Assembly: GCA_024345305.1 (NCBI GenBank)
Contig: BRON01000007.1
Location: 1,736,001 to 1,800,000, forward strand
Source of the DNA: Mrakia gelida
Lineage: Eukaryota > Basidiomycota > Tremellomycetes > Cystofilobasidiales > Mrakiaceae
Direction: 5' to 3'
DNA length: 64,000 nucleotides
Positions 48,328 through 60,495 of this stretch are shown one piece after another. The translations under genes were made by a program, and so were the position numbers. Under the pieces are notes generated by a model. That model saw only the letters and a program-made list of their open reading frames with translations, did not search any database and was not told the DNA's origin. How positions within the stretch are numbered: the first letter of the stretch is position 1; each line of letters begins with the position of its first letter.

Positions 48328-48676
48328 GTCGAGAAGTAGAAAGAAGAACTTCCAACTTCGGTGACGGCCGAACGCCTGCTTTGGACTAGTATCCATGCAA
48401 GCTTTCTCTGACCCGCTGCTCCTTCTTTGTGACGCTCGAGCTGAAAAGCAAGCTCTCGTTTCCGAGCTCCTTACGGCCACCTTCTCGACGATACAACTCG
48501 ACTGGATTCTTCAAGAGGATTCAGATTATATACAGGTATGTTTTCGCATCAGACAATACGGTCTCGAGCTCTCTGACCTCGTTCTCGCGTTTGTTTGCAG
48601 CTCCTTCGACCAGCTTCATCCCTTCCTTCCCCTCCCCATCCTCCATCCTCTCGCCTTCGACCCTTTCTCAGTCTCG
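48328..48676. other. Leader region of F-box-like gene with a 5'UTR intron
   Basis: A 65-nt intron is readable at 48536-48600 (ACAG|GTATGT donor, CTCTGACC branch, TTTGCAG acceptor) upstream of ATG 48677. The remainder is tRNA 3' flank and promoter. Confidence 0.55.
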
Positions 48677-49842
48677 ATGTCCAGTAACTCCCGAACGCTC
48701 CTCTCTCTACCCAACGAGACTCTCTCCGAGATCCTCTCGTACGTGCTCGCTCAACCCAACGGCCCCCATCGACCTGCGGTCCTTCACACCTGCTCCCTCC
48801 TTCACGCGGTCGGACTCCCTCTCCTCTTTCAATACGTCCGGGTCGCTACCTTCGCCTCCTATCGAAGCACCTTTTCGAAGGGAGGGACGTTGGCTCCGGT
48901 GGCTGAAGGGGGGAAGGGGATGGGTAGATGGGTGAAGGAGCTTGAGTTGGATCGGTTGGACAAGGAGGTCGAAGGTGAGCTCGACGTTTCCCTCCCTTCC
49001 CTCCCCTCCCGTGCCGTTCCCTCCAGCTTTCCTTGCGCCGTTCACCTCGACCACCATACTGACTCTACCTCTCTCTCCTCGTCTCGCTAGAATGGTCTCA
49101 AACGAGCAGATCTCTCAACCTCCCCTCCCTCAAAACCCTTGTCGTCCATCATCGCCTCATCGAGTCCTGGGTCATAGATCCTTCTCGTCCCCTCTCTTAC
49201 GACGCAACCGCCCGTACCCTCTTTCATCAAAACCATGAGGCAATCCACTCCCTCCAACTTCAAGTCCTGCTCCGTCAGCTCCCTTCCGTCACCACTCTTC
49301 GATACTTCGCCTCGCCAACTCCAACCTTCCCTCATCCTCCTTCGTCAGGGTTCTGGAAGGACCGACCTCGTCCCCCGGTCCTCTCCCTCCTCGGCATCAA
49401 AAACGAAACCCTCCCTCCATCCTATGCATTACCCAACCTTCGAACAATCCACATGATCGGCGACCTCATCCTGGACGACCCTCGTCCGGTCGAAAACAAC
49501 CTCGTTCGAACGGTCTCGTTCTCGTCCCTCCCTCTCGTCGAAACGCTCATCGTCGAGTTCAGGAAGGACGTCAGCACTCAGTCTCGAGCGGACTCGATGT
49601 ACGAGTGTCTCCTTCGAGGGTCGATTGAGTCGGAGTGGGAGTCGCGGTGGAAGGGGTTGGGGAGGATCGAGTTGAGGAGGACAGAGGGAGGAGGGGCGAA
49701 GTTGATGGAGAAGAGGTTTAGGAAGAGCTGGGAGAATGCTGGGAAGGCCGGGGGGAGAGGGAGGAGCCCGTCGGAGGAGAGGTTGGGTCCTTTGGTGGTG
49801 TTTGTGGATAAGGATGGGACGGAGAGGAGGTTGGTAGAGTGA
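48677..49842 (+). CDS. F-box-like protein
   Basis: ATG 48677 opens MSSNSRTLLSLPNETLSEIL, then SYVLAQ, an F-box-like N-terminus (LPNETLSEIL). HTCSLLHAVGLPLLFQYVRV follows, typical of basidiomycete F-box-like proteins. One intron (about 48974-49090, GTGAGC...CTAG) joins KEVE to WSQTSRSLNLPSLKTLVVHH. Leucine-rich-repeat-like units follow (HSLQLQVLLRQLPSVTTLRY, LPNLRTIHMIGDLILDDPRP). The end is at 49842 (ERRLVE-stop). It is probably an SCF adaptor, and such families are large and variable in these fungi. The substrate is unknown. Confidence 0.75.
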
Positions 49843-50143
49843 GGGGAGAGAGGGAGGGAGGACCGCGTCGAGGTTGCGAGTTCTTTGCAATTGTTACTCG
49901 ATCGGGAGAGTGCTCTAGATGTGCTAGGTTTCGTTTCGTGTGGAAGAACCGACCTTGCTCGAGGTCTCTCTGGGAGTGGTACGAAGTGCGAGATGGGAAG
50001 TCCACTTCTACTCGTCGTCGTTTCGTCCGAGTCGTCGAAATTGTCAAAAGGTCATCAAAGAGAGACGAAGGAGCCCAAAAGAGAGTGGATTTGTGGATTA
50101 GGTGAGATGCGTATGTAAACATAACTCCGATGGAATACCAAGC
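49843..50143. other. Convergent spacer
   Basis: This is a 301-nt gap between two converging genes. I see nothing beyond 3' flanks. Confidence 0.5.
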
Positions 50144-52107
50144 TTAGAAATCTAGGATCGTATCAAGGTGAACGTCGCCTCCTCCGCTCATCAAAAAGAA
50201 CCTCCCCTCCGCCGCTCTGCCGCTGTCGAGATATTCGCGTCCAGTTCCCATCGATGATTCGTAGGTCTGAGAGTTAGGTCCGTAGCTTGCAGGGTAGACG
50301 CCGCTCGTTTCGCCGTTTTGCGTGAAGAGCGCCCTGCCTTGGTTCGTTCGAAGGTCGAAGGTGTTCTCGCTCCATTCGCTTTGGTTGAGGTAGATCGGGA
50401 CGGTGGTTTGGACGGCTCCGGTGAGGGCGATGGCGCTGAAGGTGAAGTTGGAGTAAGGGTGGGAGGTGATGTTGGCGATGATGTTTGCCGGGGAGGAAGA
50501 AGAAGGGGAGTTGGTGATGAGGGAGACGTTGTGGGTCGGCGAGTACCACGACGCGTCGTGTTGAGGGAGGAGGCTGAGATCGACGTCGATGGAGGATCGG
50601 GAGAGGAGGGACATTGTGTGCCGTGTAGCGTAGGTTCCTTTGATTCCTTGGTGAGCCGAGATGTTGAGGTACCTGTCGACGTTGAGGCCCTGGGAGGAAA
50701 GAGAGGAGGGAAGTGAAAGGCTCAGCGACGCGTTCTCTCGCTCCAAGATGAAAAGCCCCCAGATCTCCTGGTGGATCGGATTGAAAGGCTTAGTTACTCA
50801 CCGAAGAAGAGACGAGACCGTTCTTCACCGTGATGTCGACGTTGAAGAACGAAGCGTCTGCGTTGCTGAGCTCTCCGAATTCGACCGTCGACGCGCTCTC
50901 CCCCGAGATTTCGAGAATCGACCCGTTGCTGGAGTGAGGAACGGTGACTGTTATATGGAAGACCATGGTGCTGTTCCACTTTGAAAGATCCTCGAAGAGA
51001 GTTGGCTGGAGGACCGAGGGTTGGAAGACCGACGCGTCGGTGCTCGTGTTCAAAGTCTGTGAAGCGGGAGCGGGCGAAGAGCAAGATGGATCATAGTCAG
51101 CTTGTCTTAGTGAAACTTTATCCAGAACTCCCTTGGGTAAAGATGAGAGGCGGGAGATATCTGAGAACCGCGAGGGAACGAAAGGAAAACGCGAAGAACC
51201 TGGAAACCGATTCCCCTCACGCCGCGATCTGGAGCCTCGTACAATCCTCCCACTACCCTTCCGAGCTCCTGACTTCCCCACGTCTTCGATTCCTCAAGAC
51301 TCCATCCCTCCGCGAGACTCCAGAAAGCCTCGACGTCGACGAGCAGGTCGGTTTCGGTCGCGTTCGATTTAGCGGAGACGAAGGAAATCGATCGACTTCC
51401 GAAGCACTTGACGAAGAAGGAGAAGGACTAAGGAGCACGTAGAGGTTGGTCGAGAGAAGAGGAGAGGATGGTGTAGTTGGTAGTTTGTCCGTTTTGGGTC
51501 GAGAGGTGGAAAGAGGTGGTGCGCGAAGTCGTGAAGTTGAAAGGAGTGGCGAGATTCCCGTCGCTTGAAGAGGAAAGGGAAGAAGGGATCTGTAAGGGTA
51601 GTAGGGGGGATGAGAGGTGACCGGAGGGTGACAGAACAAAAGGAAAAGAGGACGAGAAGAAAGTCAGCTTCGGGGTCTTTGAACAGGTCGCGTCCACTCA
51701 ACCGCACGAACCTTTGGCTCGACCGTTTCCTTGGCGATCTTAACATAGAGCTCATCTGGATATCTCCTGCAAAATTCGGCCTCCTTCTTCTGCCCTGCCT
51801 TGTGGACTCCGAAGTAGATGAGACCAGCGAGAAGACCAGCGACGGCGAGGAGGAGGGACGCGACGACAATCTTGCCTTTCCGAGTTGAGGTCGCTCTGGC
51901 GATGAAGGACTTGCGAGGAGGAGGCCTGGGAGCAGCGAGATCGGTCTCCGTCTTTGGGTTGATGGTTTGAAGCGAAGGAGAGGAGGAGGAAGCGTCGAGA
52001 GCAGGGGACGAGGGGAGGGGGTGCAAGGTGTTGTCCAGGTCGTCCGAACCTGGAGAGGGGGCGCCGTAAGGAGAGAGCGGAGGAGGAAGAGGAGAGATCG
52101 CTGGCAT
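50144..52107 (-). CDS. Type II single-pass membrane protein, uncharacterised (glycosylated ectodomain)
   Basis: ATG 52107 opens a Pro/Ser-rich cytosolic head (MPAISPLPPPLSPYGAPSPG). A basic stop (SFIARATSTRKGK) and one transmembrane helix (IVVASLLLAVAGLLAGLIYF) follow, then a lumenal or extracellular part with many N-glycosylation sequons. The ectodomain includes GNLATPFNFTTSRTTSFHLS, TLNTSTDASVFQPSVLQPTL, KWNSTMVFHITVTVPHSSNG, DASFFNVDITVKNG and LNVDRYLNISAHQGIKGTYA. It ends VHLDTILDF-stop. It looks like a repeated beta-sandwich membrane-surface protein of the kind found across fungi without assigned function. Exon joins between about 51060 and 51440 are not resolved. An extra exon (AKSNATETDLLVDVEAFWSL) probably lies there. 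Confidence 0.68.
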
Positions 52108-52689
52108 GTTGAAGTTGAGAAGCTTGTGGTGGTTGGAGGGAGAACAACACAGGCGAGGGGAGATAGAAAGGCGAAATCGAGGGCCGGAGGGAGGAGTGGA
52201 GGATGGGTTTGTCACCTGTCTCTTTCCCCTTCTCCTTGATAGGTTTGTCACCAGCCCCTTGTTGTTTTATCTCTACCAACCTGTGCAGATACCGGAGCCG
52301 AATAAGAGCTCTGAAGTCACGTGGTGGACGAGCGCTTCAGGGGCGAGGGAAAGAAGCGTCGCGTCGAGTGAAGGAAGTTGCGTGCGATACAACGAACGAA
52401 AAACAGCAAGTACCAAAGTTGAGAACTAGCAAAGATAAAACGTGCCTGAATAAGTAAAGGGCCGTGAGAGTAGAGGATGAAAAGATGAACCAGAGAAGGG
52501 GTGAATACCGAGACAAAAACAAGCGGAGCGAGGGGAATAATGCAAGGCTCGATACGACGAAGATACGAGAGAAGCGTGAAGGGGAGAAAATGCAAGTGGG
52601 GAGACACCAAAGGAGAAGAGCGATAAGAGAGAGAGAGAAAAGGAAAAGAGCGATAGAGCAGAAACAAGAGGGGGAGAGGAGGGGAAAAG
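52108..52689. other. Spacer: promoter of the type II membrane protein gene, 3' flank of MHYT gene
   Basis: Purine-rich on the + strand (reads as C/T-rich 3'UTR for the MHYT gene). I see no gene or RNA. Confidence 0.5.
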
Positions 52690-55600
52690 CTAGTGAGTCG
52701 ACGTCGCCTCGCCCGATCGGATCACCATCACCAACCACATGGGATCGTAAGAAAGGATTCCGACTGGCTGAACCTCCGAATCCACCGATGGAGGATCGTA
52801 GATCGAGTTGAGAGGGTGTGGTTGAGCGGAGGAGAAGACGAGATCGGCTGGTCTTCGCGAGAGTCGTCTCGACGCGACGGCGGCTGAGAAGCTCGATGGA
52901 AGGTGGCCTGGAGGGTCGTCCGACGGAATGAGAGGATCTTCCGACTCCTCCGACATGGAAGCGGTCGGAGGAGCGTACGTTGAGAGTGGCGAAGAGGAGG
53001 AGGGAGGGTTGGAGGAGGACGAGGAAGAGGGAGGAGGGAAGGTGTAGCCCTCGTCGACGAGAGGGTGCTGAGGGACCGTTTCCAGACGAGTTGGCGAGGG
53101 TTCCGCCGATAAAGACGAAGGAAATCCGAAGGGCGTCGACCATTGGACTCTTGAAGGTCTCCGGAAGACGTCCATCGTAGGGTGGGAGACGCCCAACGAC
53201 GAGGCGGAAGCGATGTCCATCGGATCCGACGAGTGTTCCCCCGAGAGTGCGAGTCCATCCCTGGCGACCGACTCGTTCTGAGCTCGGAAAAGGCGGAAGG
53301 ACTGCCAGCTCCAAGCGGGTCCCAGGTCCGAGAAGTCGATCGTGGAGGGGAGGATGGCTTTGAAGACGATGAGGTAGGAGGGAGGTCGATTAGTCGAGTT
53401 GGGTCGAAGAGGATCGTGGGAGTGCATTGGAGGGGTGAGAGGGATGATGGAGGGGATGATTACGAGATCCTTCAAGACGTCCCTCATCACGCTCCGAGGA
53501 ACGCGATCGAGGAGAGGGACGACCGCGTCGACGATGGCGACCCTGACCCTCGACGACGTTGAAGGCGGCGAATCCGAATCCCTCGAGTGGTTCAACGACG
53601 GATCCATCATGGAAAGGAGCGACGATCCTGCGAAAGACGCGACGACTTCTCCTAGCTCCTCGAGGGAGTCGATGAGCTCGATTCCTTGACCTCGATCCGA
53701 CGCGAGTCGAACGTGGCCGGTCGGTGGGACGTCTCCGAACTCTCGCATGGGCAGAGAGTGTCGAACCTCCGAGTCGACGACGATCCGAAGTCCTTCGAAG
53801 GGGAGAGCTTGAGCGAGACTGACTCCAGCGTAGATCTTGCCAGGTTTCTGTGAATGAAAACAGTAGGAGACGGAAAGGTCAGTGATGATCGCTCGGGTTA
53901 ACAAAGCTCCCTCAAAGAAAAGCTGTGGAGACTCACGACGACGGGCTTCATTCCAGTCACGGCGAAAGAGTGAAGGTCGACGAGGAAGGAGGTCATGTCG
54001 ACGACGGGGACGGCAAGAGTCGAAGCCATCACGCGAGCGACCGAAGTGGGAGCTGCGAAGGTGAATCCTCGTCGAGTGTAGAAGGACTTCTCTCCAGGGG
54101 TGCAGGAGTTGGTGAGAAAGATCATCTGGCCCTTCGAGACGGTATCCCTCTGCCGCGACTGTCGACGAGACGACGCGTTAGTGTAGAACGTGATGAAGCC
54201 GCTGTTTGCGAGGAGAGGACGAAGGATGATCAGCGCTCAAAGCTTCGAGAAGGTCGGAAGATATACGTGATAGAAAACCCGACTCACGTTGTCAAGATCC
54301 TATCGTACAAGACTCCCAGCCTCCTCGTTCCCTGAACGTTTCCGGTGACTTCGAGGGCCAACTGAGCGACCGCTGCTGAGAACCGATCCAGGAAACGTCC
54401 AACACTTCCCTCCACCGCTCCCGTATGGCCACCAAGACTCGTTGTTCCAGAGAAGATTCCATCGGCGTTCGAGCCTCGTCGGTTGAGCGGGAAGTCGAAG
54501 CTCTGTCCGGTCCTCGTCTCGTCTATTGAGTCGAGCTCGTGCGGCGGCGTCGAGTTTGGGAAGCCTGCTGGACGATCTTGAAGAAGGACGGGAGGAGGAG
54601 CTGCAGCTTGCCTCCAGAACCAGGTGGAGCGAAGGGAGGCGACGAAGGCTGGGTGGGAGGGGACGAGGTCGATGTCGAGGACGCTGGAAGTGACCGATTC
54701 TCCGTCGACGAAGGCGCTCATCCGATCGCTTGGCTTGAGTCCAACGGCTCCATCCGACGATTCGAGGGATCCGATATCGGTGAGAGGAAGCATCCCATCC
54801 GGTGAGACGAGGACGTGTCCTGTTGATTCGTCCCAGATCGCCGAAGCGATCACGACTCGACGACGACGCGACTTGTGCGAGAGGAGGCGCCGTTGAGCGA
54901 CGACGGCCGAGATGATGAGAGCCGCACAGGCGAGGACGGCGAGGCAGGCAACGAGGGCGGTGATGATGACTCGGGTCTGGCCTTGTCGAGCGGAATCGGG
55001 AAGATCTGAAGAACGAGAGAGAGGAAGGCAAAACGGTCGCAATCAGCGACGAGCTGTTGGATATGCGACGCGAAAGCTACACTCACCGACGTTGATATCC
55101 ACCATGTAGGTCGTCCCGAGCATCGCCGTGTAGTGCATCAACGACTGAAGAGGGGAAACGAGGAGGAAGATGAGGGAGTCGAAGGTCAGCGGGAGATTCG
55201 GGGAGGACGAACGAAGAGACCAAGACTCACCGTCCCACTCCCAAGAACGCAAGCAACTCCGAACTTCTTCATCCAGCTGTGCTGGAGCTTCGGCTTCAAG
55301 ATCAAGAACATCGTCCAAAGTCCAGCGATGACGGAGACGCAGGCGAGAACGACCGAGAGGACGACGAGGAAGGGCGAGTAGGAGATGTAAGGTATCGACG
55401 TGATCGAACGTTGACCGATGTAGTCTGTAAAAATAGAGGGTCAGAACCTTCTTATAGCGGAAGAGAACTGCGAAAGACTCACGCATGCCAGCGATCCCGA
55501 ACCCAGCGACCGTTCCAGCGCAAACCACCTTCGTGACCTCGATCTTCGTCACATCTCCGAGCACGAACCCGAATCCTCTCCTCAGACTACTCCACTGTCC

Positions 55601-58290
55601 CTTCCTCAACTTCGAGTTCTCCGTCGCTACGCTCCCAGAGCGTTCCAACGGCGTGTCGTCCTTCCCGAGGCTGAGAGGGAACCAAGGGTCTCGTTCGTCC
55701 TCCTTCCCGCTCGATCCCTCCTTCGAGTTCCAGCCGTCGCTGCACCTCGCCATGGCTTCGCCTCCAGCTCCTCCCTCGACGATTTGATCTGGATCGAGAG
55801 TCGATGGTCGTCGACGATCCGAGGGAGTGAGACCGCTGGCTGCTGAGACGGATCCTCGAATCCATTCCCGTTGGCCTGATTCCGTCGCCTCGAACTCCTC
55901 GAAGGTCATCTCTCCTCCCGCTATCCGACCTATCGAACGAGTCGTTGGGGTGGAGAAGACGGCTGGGATCGAGGCTCGACGCGTCGTGACGGGATACGCG
56001 ATTGCTGAGGGAGTTGAAGGGTCGGAGGAAGAGAAGAGTAGCGGCGGCGGAGGAGGTGGAGGGAGGAGGCTGATGGAGGTTCGATGTAGATGAGTTGATG
56101 AAGCGGTTGGAGGAGGGTATCGAGGTATTGGGGAGGGAGGAGGTTGATGAGGAAGGAGAGCCGATGTCGAGGCCGTTGGGGTGGGGAACGCGTCGAGAGC
56201 GCGTGAAGGAGGTGCCGACTCGGGGCGAAGAGGGATGGAATCCGACGAAGAGCGATGATCTGGAGTAGTAGGGAGCAGAGGAGGGTTGGATGGGTTGGCG
56301 AAGGAGAGACCGACGGTGGTGGATGGTGAAGGAGCGAGGGAGAACTCCGGAGAGAAGTACGAGGAGGAAAGAGTTGCAGGAGGATTGATCGTGGGAGCCG
56401 AGGCTCTCCGTGAGCGTCCTGACGAGGATGAATCCTCGGCGATGACCTCTTCCGATCCTTGAGGTGAAGAAGGGATAGGCAATCCTCCTCTCGAGCGAGG
56501 GCTGAGCTCGACTCCGTAGCCCTCCTCCGCCTGTCTCCTCCCGCTCAAACGCCTCTTCCTCCCTGACCACTCCTCATCTCCTGCACTCCCGACGTTCTCC
56601 CCAGTACCGAGTCCGACTCCTCGATCCCTCTCCTCGGCAGCGTAGATCCTGTTCTTGTCTGGAGGAAGTCCGAACGACGACGGTGTCGGTTTGCTCGACC
56701 GTTCTCCGAGATCGACCATCGTCCAGGCCATGGCTGAGTCGTCGAGAGGACGACGAACGAGGAAGATTGCGAGTAGCAGGAAGGGCGATTGAGGAGAAGA
56801 GATGGAAAAAACCGAAAGGAAGGAGTCAGACGCGTCGAGGAGGAGGGGAGAAGAGAGAACGCGACGAACCTCCTTCCAACGTCCTCCAAACCTTCGAGTC
56901 CTTGATCTTCTCCGTCCGACTCATCCCACCGTCGACTGCTTCGCTCTTCCACTTCTTCGCATCGTCCTTCACGTCCGAATCCTTCTCCTCCACGTCCTCC
57001 TTGCGATCGGTCGCGACCGAGCCTCTCCTCCTCTGGACCTCTCCCTTCTTCCTCATCCCGTTCCACTCGAGTCCTTCAAAGTCCAGTCCCACGACGAAGA
57101 AGGCAGCACAGGTGACCGTTATACTGACGACGAGACTGAGGATGGTGAAACCTGGGTTGTAGGCGAGGGTGAGGGCCTTCGGGTGAGGATGAAGAGCCGA
57201 GACGGGTCGTCGAAGAGTGAGAGCTTGGTTGCCGATGAAGTGAAGAGCGAAGCACGATACTGATCCAAACGCGAATCCAGAGCTGACGAGTAGAGAGGTG
57301 TTCCATATCCCTCGGTTGGAAGTTCTGTTTTGGGAAGGGCAGGGAAGCAGAAACGCGATCAGAAACCTGTCGAAACACCTCGATCGCGTGTGTGGCTCAG
57401 CAGAAAAGGGCACGAGTGAGGGAAGAAAAAATGGAAACACACCGGCGAATGAGAAGCTCGAGGGTACATGCTGCTCCTACTACAGCGAGGATGACACTCA
57501 GGATGACTGGATCGAAGAAGAGCGAAGCGAAAGAGAGGTCAGAAAGGTGGAAGCGACGGGAGACGGACTTCTCCTGCCGACGATCTCAAGGGTGGACGAT
57601 CCTCCTCGGGTGATAAAAGAAGGGCCGACCCTCGTTGCCCTCCATCCTTCCTTCCCTAGATAGGTATTCCAGTAGAGAGAGAAGAAGAAGAAGAAGGTGC
57701 TCACCATATCCAGCCGAGTACTGTTGAAGGAGAATCTCCCGTCCGGCAACCTCGACGTTCGGTGCTCCCAAGTTAACAAAGACGTTCGGTTGGAGTCGAG
57801 TTGCTTGGACAGCTTGGACGAGAACCAGCAGCGATATGAGATGATGAGGGCCTGAAGAAGAGGCGAGAGAAGGTCAGCCTTCTATCCCGAGGTCAAGATA
57901 TATACAAAGGAAGGAAGGAGGTAGGGGAACACGGCGGGCGGGCGAGAAGGGGAGGGAGTGTTGGGTGTTGAGCTCGACGTCGTTCTCCTCCTCCCTTTCT
58001 CCCTTCCCTCGAGCTCAACCTCCCTCAGCGACCGGCTCGCTCAGCACCTCAGAAGGCCCTCTATTCAGCCCCAGCTTCCCGTAAGAGCAGCGAGCAAGAA
58101 AAGGGAGGAAGGAGGGTTGAAAGGACAGCATGGTGCCTGAAAGGAAGCGTCTTCCTTCCTCCCTCCGTCCACCTCATATCCTCCCGCCCTCAGCTCCACC
58201 ACCACCCCCACTAGCAACCCCCCACCCACACAAAGAAAGCGAAGACTCACCGCAGGGCCGTAAGCGAGATAACCAAGTAGGATTCGCCAT
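52690..58290 (-). CDS. MHYT-domain multi-pass membrane protein
   Basis: The probable start is ATG 58290 (MANPTWLSRLRPC, then LISLLVLVQAVQATRLQPNV, then GREILLQQYSAGY). The membrane part has VILSVILAVVGAACTLELLI, GIWNTSLLVSSGFAFGSVSC then FALHFIGNQAL (an MHYT-type His segment), and NPGFTILSLVVSITVTCAAF. After a long loop come VTKVVCAGTVAGFGIAGM, FLVVLSVVLACVSVIAGLWT and SGTVSLMHYTAMLGTTYMVD, which contains the literal MHYT. A last helix is VIITALVACLAVLACAALII. A cytosolic C-terminal region of some 800 residues follows (GQMIFLTNSCTPGEKSFYTR, SYLIVFKAILPSTIDFSDLG) and ends EATSTH-stop at 52690. MHYT domains are proposed metal- or gas-sensing membrane modules. The C-terminal part has no domain I recognise. 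Exon borders at the 5' end are approximate. Confidence 0.82.
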
Positions 58291-59125
58291 CTCTCTTGAT
58301 GGGAGGCGAGGAAGTAGAAACCGAGGGAGAGGTGACGAGTCGAGGATTTTGTTCCTCCGAGGAAGGGGGTTTCGTTCGTCGCCAGGAGGATGGGTGGAAA
58401 ACCGAGTCGAACTGATAGGGTAATTTTGGGAGGGGTGGGGGAGGGGGATCCGGTGTATATACGAGAGAGGTTTCGAGAGTTGTGTGGGAGGTGAAGGGGA
58501 AAGCAAGCGAGAAAGGCAGCGTCTCGACCTCTCCCTTGCCCTCTGCGCGATCGAGTGCCGTCCCAAGGCTCTGTCTCTCGACTTTCTTCCGAGCAAGCAA
58601 GGTTTCAACCAGGCTTATCATCCTCTCCCCACTCCCTTTCCCACGTCTTGGGTGCGTGGGAGATTGGGGATCCGAATTTCTAAAGCTCCTCGAAGCTCCT
58701 CGAGGCGAATATCTGCACGAACGAAGGAGAGAGGGCGGGGAGTCGAGACGCGTCGCCCGAGGTCGTCGAGGCGAGTTCAACTTTCGAGCTGGTTCCGCGT
58801 CCAGACAACAAAGCGTGGAATTCGGAAAGGGAAAGAGGCATAAGCTCTTTATCAAGAGGGGATCGAGATGGCTTGCCCAGTTTCTCCTCCTTAGCACGGG
58901 TCTCGTCGAAGAAAAGCTTCGAGCCCAGCCAACCTCTCGAGCGGACGAGCGCGAGTCATGGCGGGATCGAGCAGCACTTGCTAGGGAGAGTGGTAGTAAG
59001 GTAAGCTTAGGGACCATCGTATCCAGCGAATGAAACTACAAAGACAGAATTGTTCAACTCGAAACGACAACTCAACGAGCGACGCGACGAGGACGACGGA
59101 ACGGATCTCCTCTGCTCGCTCTCGT
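58291..59125. other. Promoter of MHYT gene and 3' flank of MYND gene
   Basis: No convincing gene. Frames here are Arg/Ser-rich on both strands without motifs. The core palindrome GACGCGTCG occurs near 58748. Confidence 0.5.
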
Positions 59126-60368
59126 TCACCAGCTCGGTTCGAAGCAGAGTCGCTTGTGCTTCTTCCAATCGAGCTTTTGATGTTCTGGGGAGAAGGAAAA
59201 AGACGAGGAGGCGTCAGCTGAAAGGCGGACCTTTCGAGCAGTAACGAACAGCGCGACACTGCAGCGAAGACGACGAAGGAGGTCAGTCTCAGGTTGAGCG
59301 CGAGAGAGAGGTAGATAGGTACTCACTCGACCACAAGCCATCATCACGCCTCGATCTGAGCACTCGACGCGATCCTTCTTCTTCTTCCCCAACGAGAACT
59401 CGCACGCCCACCAGTGAGACGAGTCGCCTCGAACGTTCTCGTCCTGCTTCTCCATCATTTGGATGCGCCACCTGCTACCCTCCGAGAACTGCTTGACCAT
59501 CTGAGCCCATCGGCTGGCACGATCTTTCAACGAGGCGGGAACGTGTGCTGCGAAGTCGCGAAGGAGGGGATAGACTCGCCGGAGACCTGAGATGGTGGAG
59601 GAGTCGAGGTCGACGTAGGCGAAGGAAGAATATATCAAGGGAATCGTCGTCAGCAAGGAGTCGATGTAGGAGAGGAGGATGAGGATGTGAGGGGTCCAAT
59701 CCTCTTCGCTGCTTCGCTGGAAAGGTGGGGGAAAAGAGAACGACGAGGAAGGCGATCAGCGTCTACTCCGAGGCAAAGATAGAGGACTTAGCTTTACTCA
59801 CATCGAACATATGAGGTTGGAGACTTCCGATCGCTCTGTAGACGAACCCGTAAAGATCTTGAGCTCGGGAGAGATCTCCCCTGAGGAAGCGCTCGAAGGA
59901 CGGATTTTTGGGCAATAGTGCCTTGAAGATCGATATGACCAGGAGCCACCAGGTTGCTGTCATGTCTCCCGGTCTTCGTTTGAGCTCGAGATCCATGGAG
60001 TTTTGAGTGAGGGCGCGGAAGAAGGAGGGGAGGCAGAATGCGATGAGCTGAGCCTGTTGGCGAGAGAGAGGATCAGTTTTGGCTCAGTCCCATCACCTCC
60101 TCGCTATCGATTCCGAGTCTCAGTTGAACGTACGTTGAAGATGTCCTGATCCTCCGAGGAGGAGGTACCGAGCGAGTTGAACTGGAGAGACAGAAGAGGT
60201 CAGCGGGAAGTGAAAGCAAAGGAGCGAAGGAGAAGAAGGTGAACGAACCAGTCGAGGGAGGGGCGTTCGGTCTTCCTCGTCCGACGTGAGAGGTTTCCCA
60301 GGAGGACCATCGATGCCAGGAGAGAGTCCTAGGTACTTTGCGCACTCGTGAGGAGAAGGTGGAGCCAT
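59126..60368 (-). CDS. MYND-type zinc finger protein
   Basis: ATG 60368 gives MAPPSPHECAKYLGLSPGID, then FNSLGTSSSEDQDIFN, AQLIAFCLPSFFRALTQNSM, MTATWWLLVISIFKALLPKN and DLYGFVYRAIGSLQPHMFD, an all-helical region. The C-terminus is a MYND finger: WWACEFSLG, VECSDRGVMMACG, then CRAVRYCSKEHQKLDWKKHK and RLCFEPSW-stop. Small introns split the finger. In this reading the usual 'YCSxxCQxxDW' has His in place of Cys (YCSKEHQKLDW), and the first cysteine pair is widely spaced, so the zinc site may be atypical. MYND fingers bind proline-rich partners. The rest is an uncharacterised fungal module. The gene is head-to-head with the proline biosynthesis gene, 127 nt apart. Confidence 0.78.
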
Positions 60369-60495
60369 GGTGATGTTTTGAGAGGTGGAAGAAGGAAGGG
60401 GGACAGAGAGTGCTCACCGTCCGAGGTCAACTCGGCGACTCGACTTTTTCGCTTCCTTTCCTCCCTCTTCCCCTCCCCCAACACCCTTCCTCAAA
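60369..60495. promoter_or_regulatory. Short bidirectional promoter (MYND / P5C reductase)
   Basis: Only 127 nt separate the two divergent start codons at 60368 and 60496. The sequence turns pyrimidine-rich toward the P5C reductase ATG (CTTCCTCAAAATG). No classical TATA box is seen. Confidence 0.6.

Noticed and set aside
52690..58290. Horizontal transfer of the MHYT gene from bacteria
   Set aside because: MHYT proteins occur in fungi, the gene is intron-rich, and its composition matches its neighbours, so no transfer signal is visible here.
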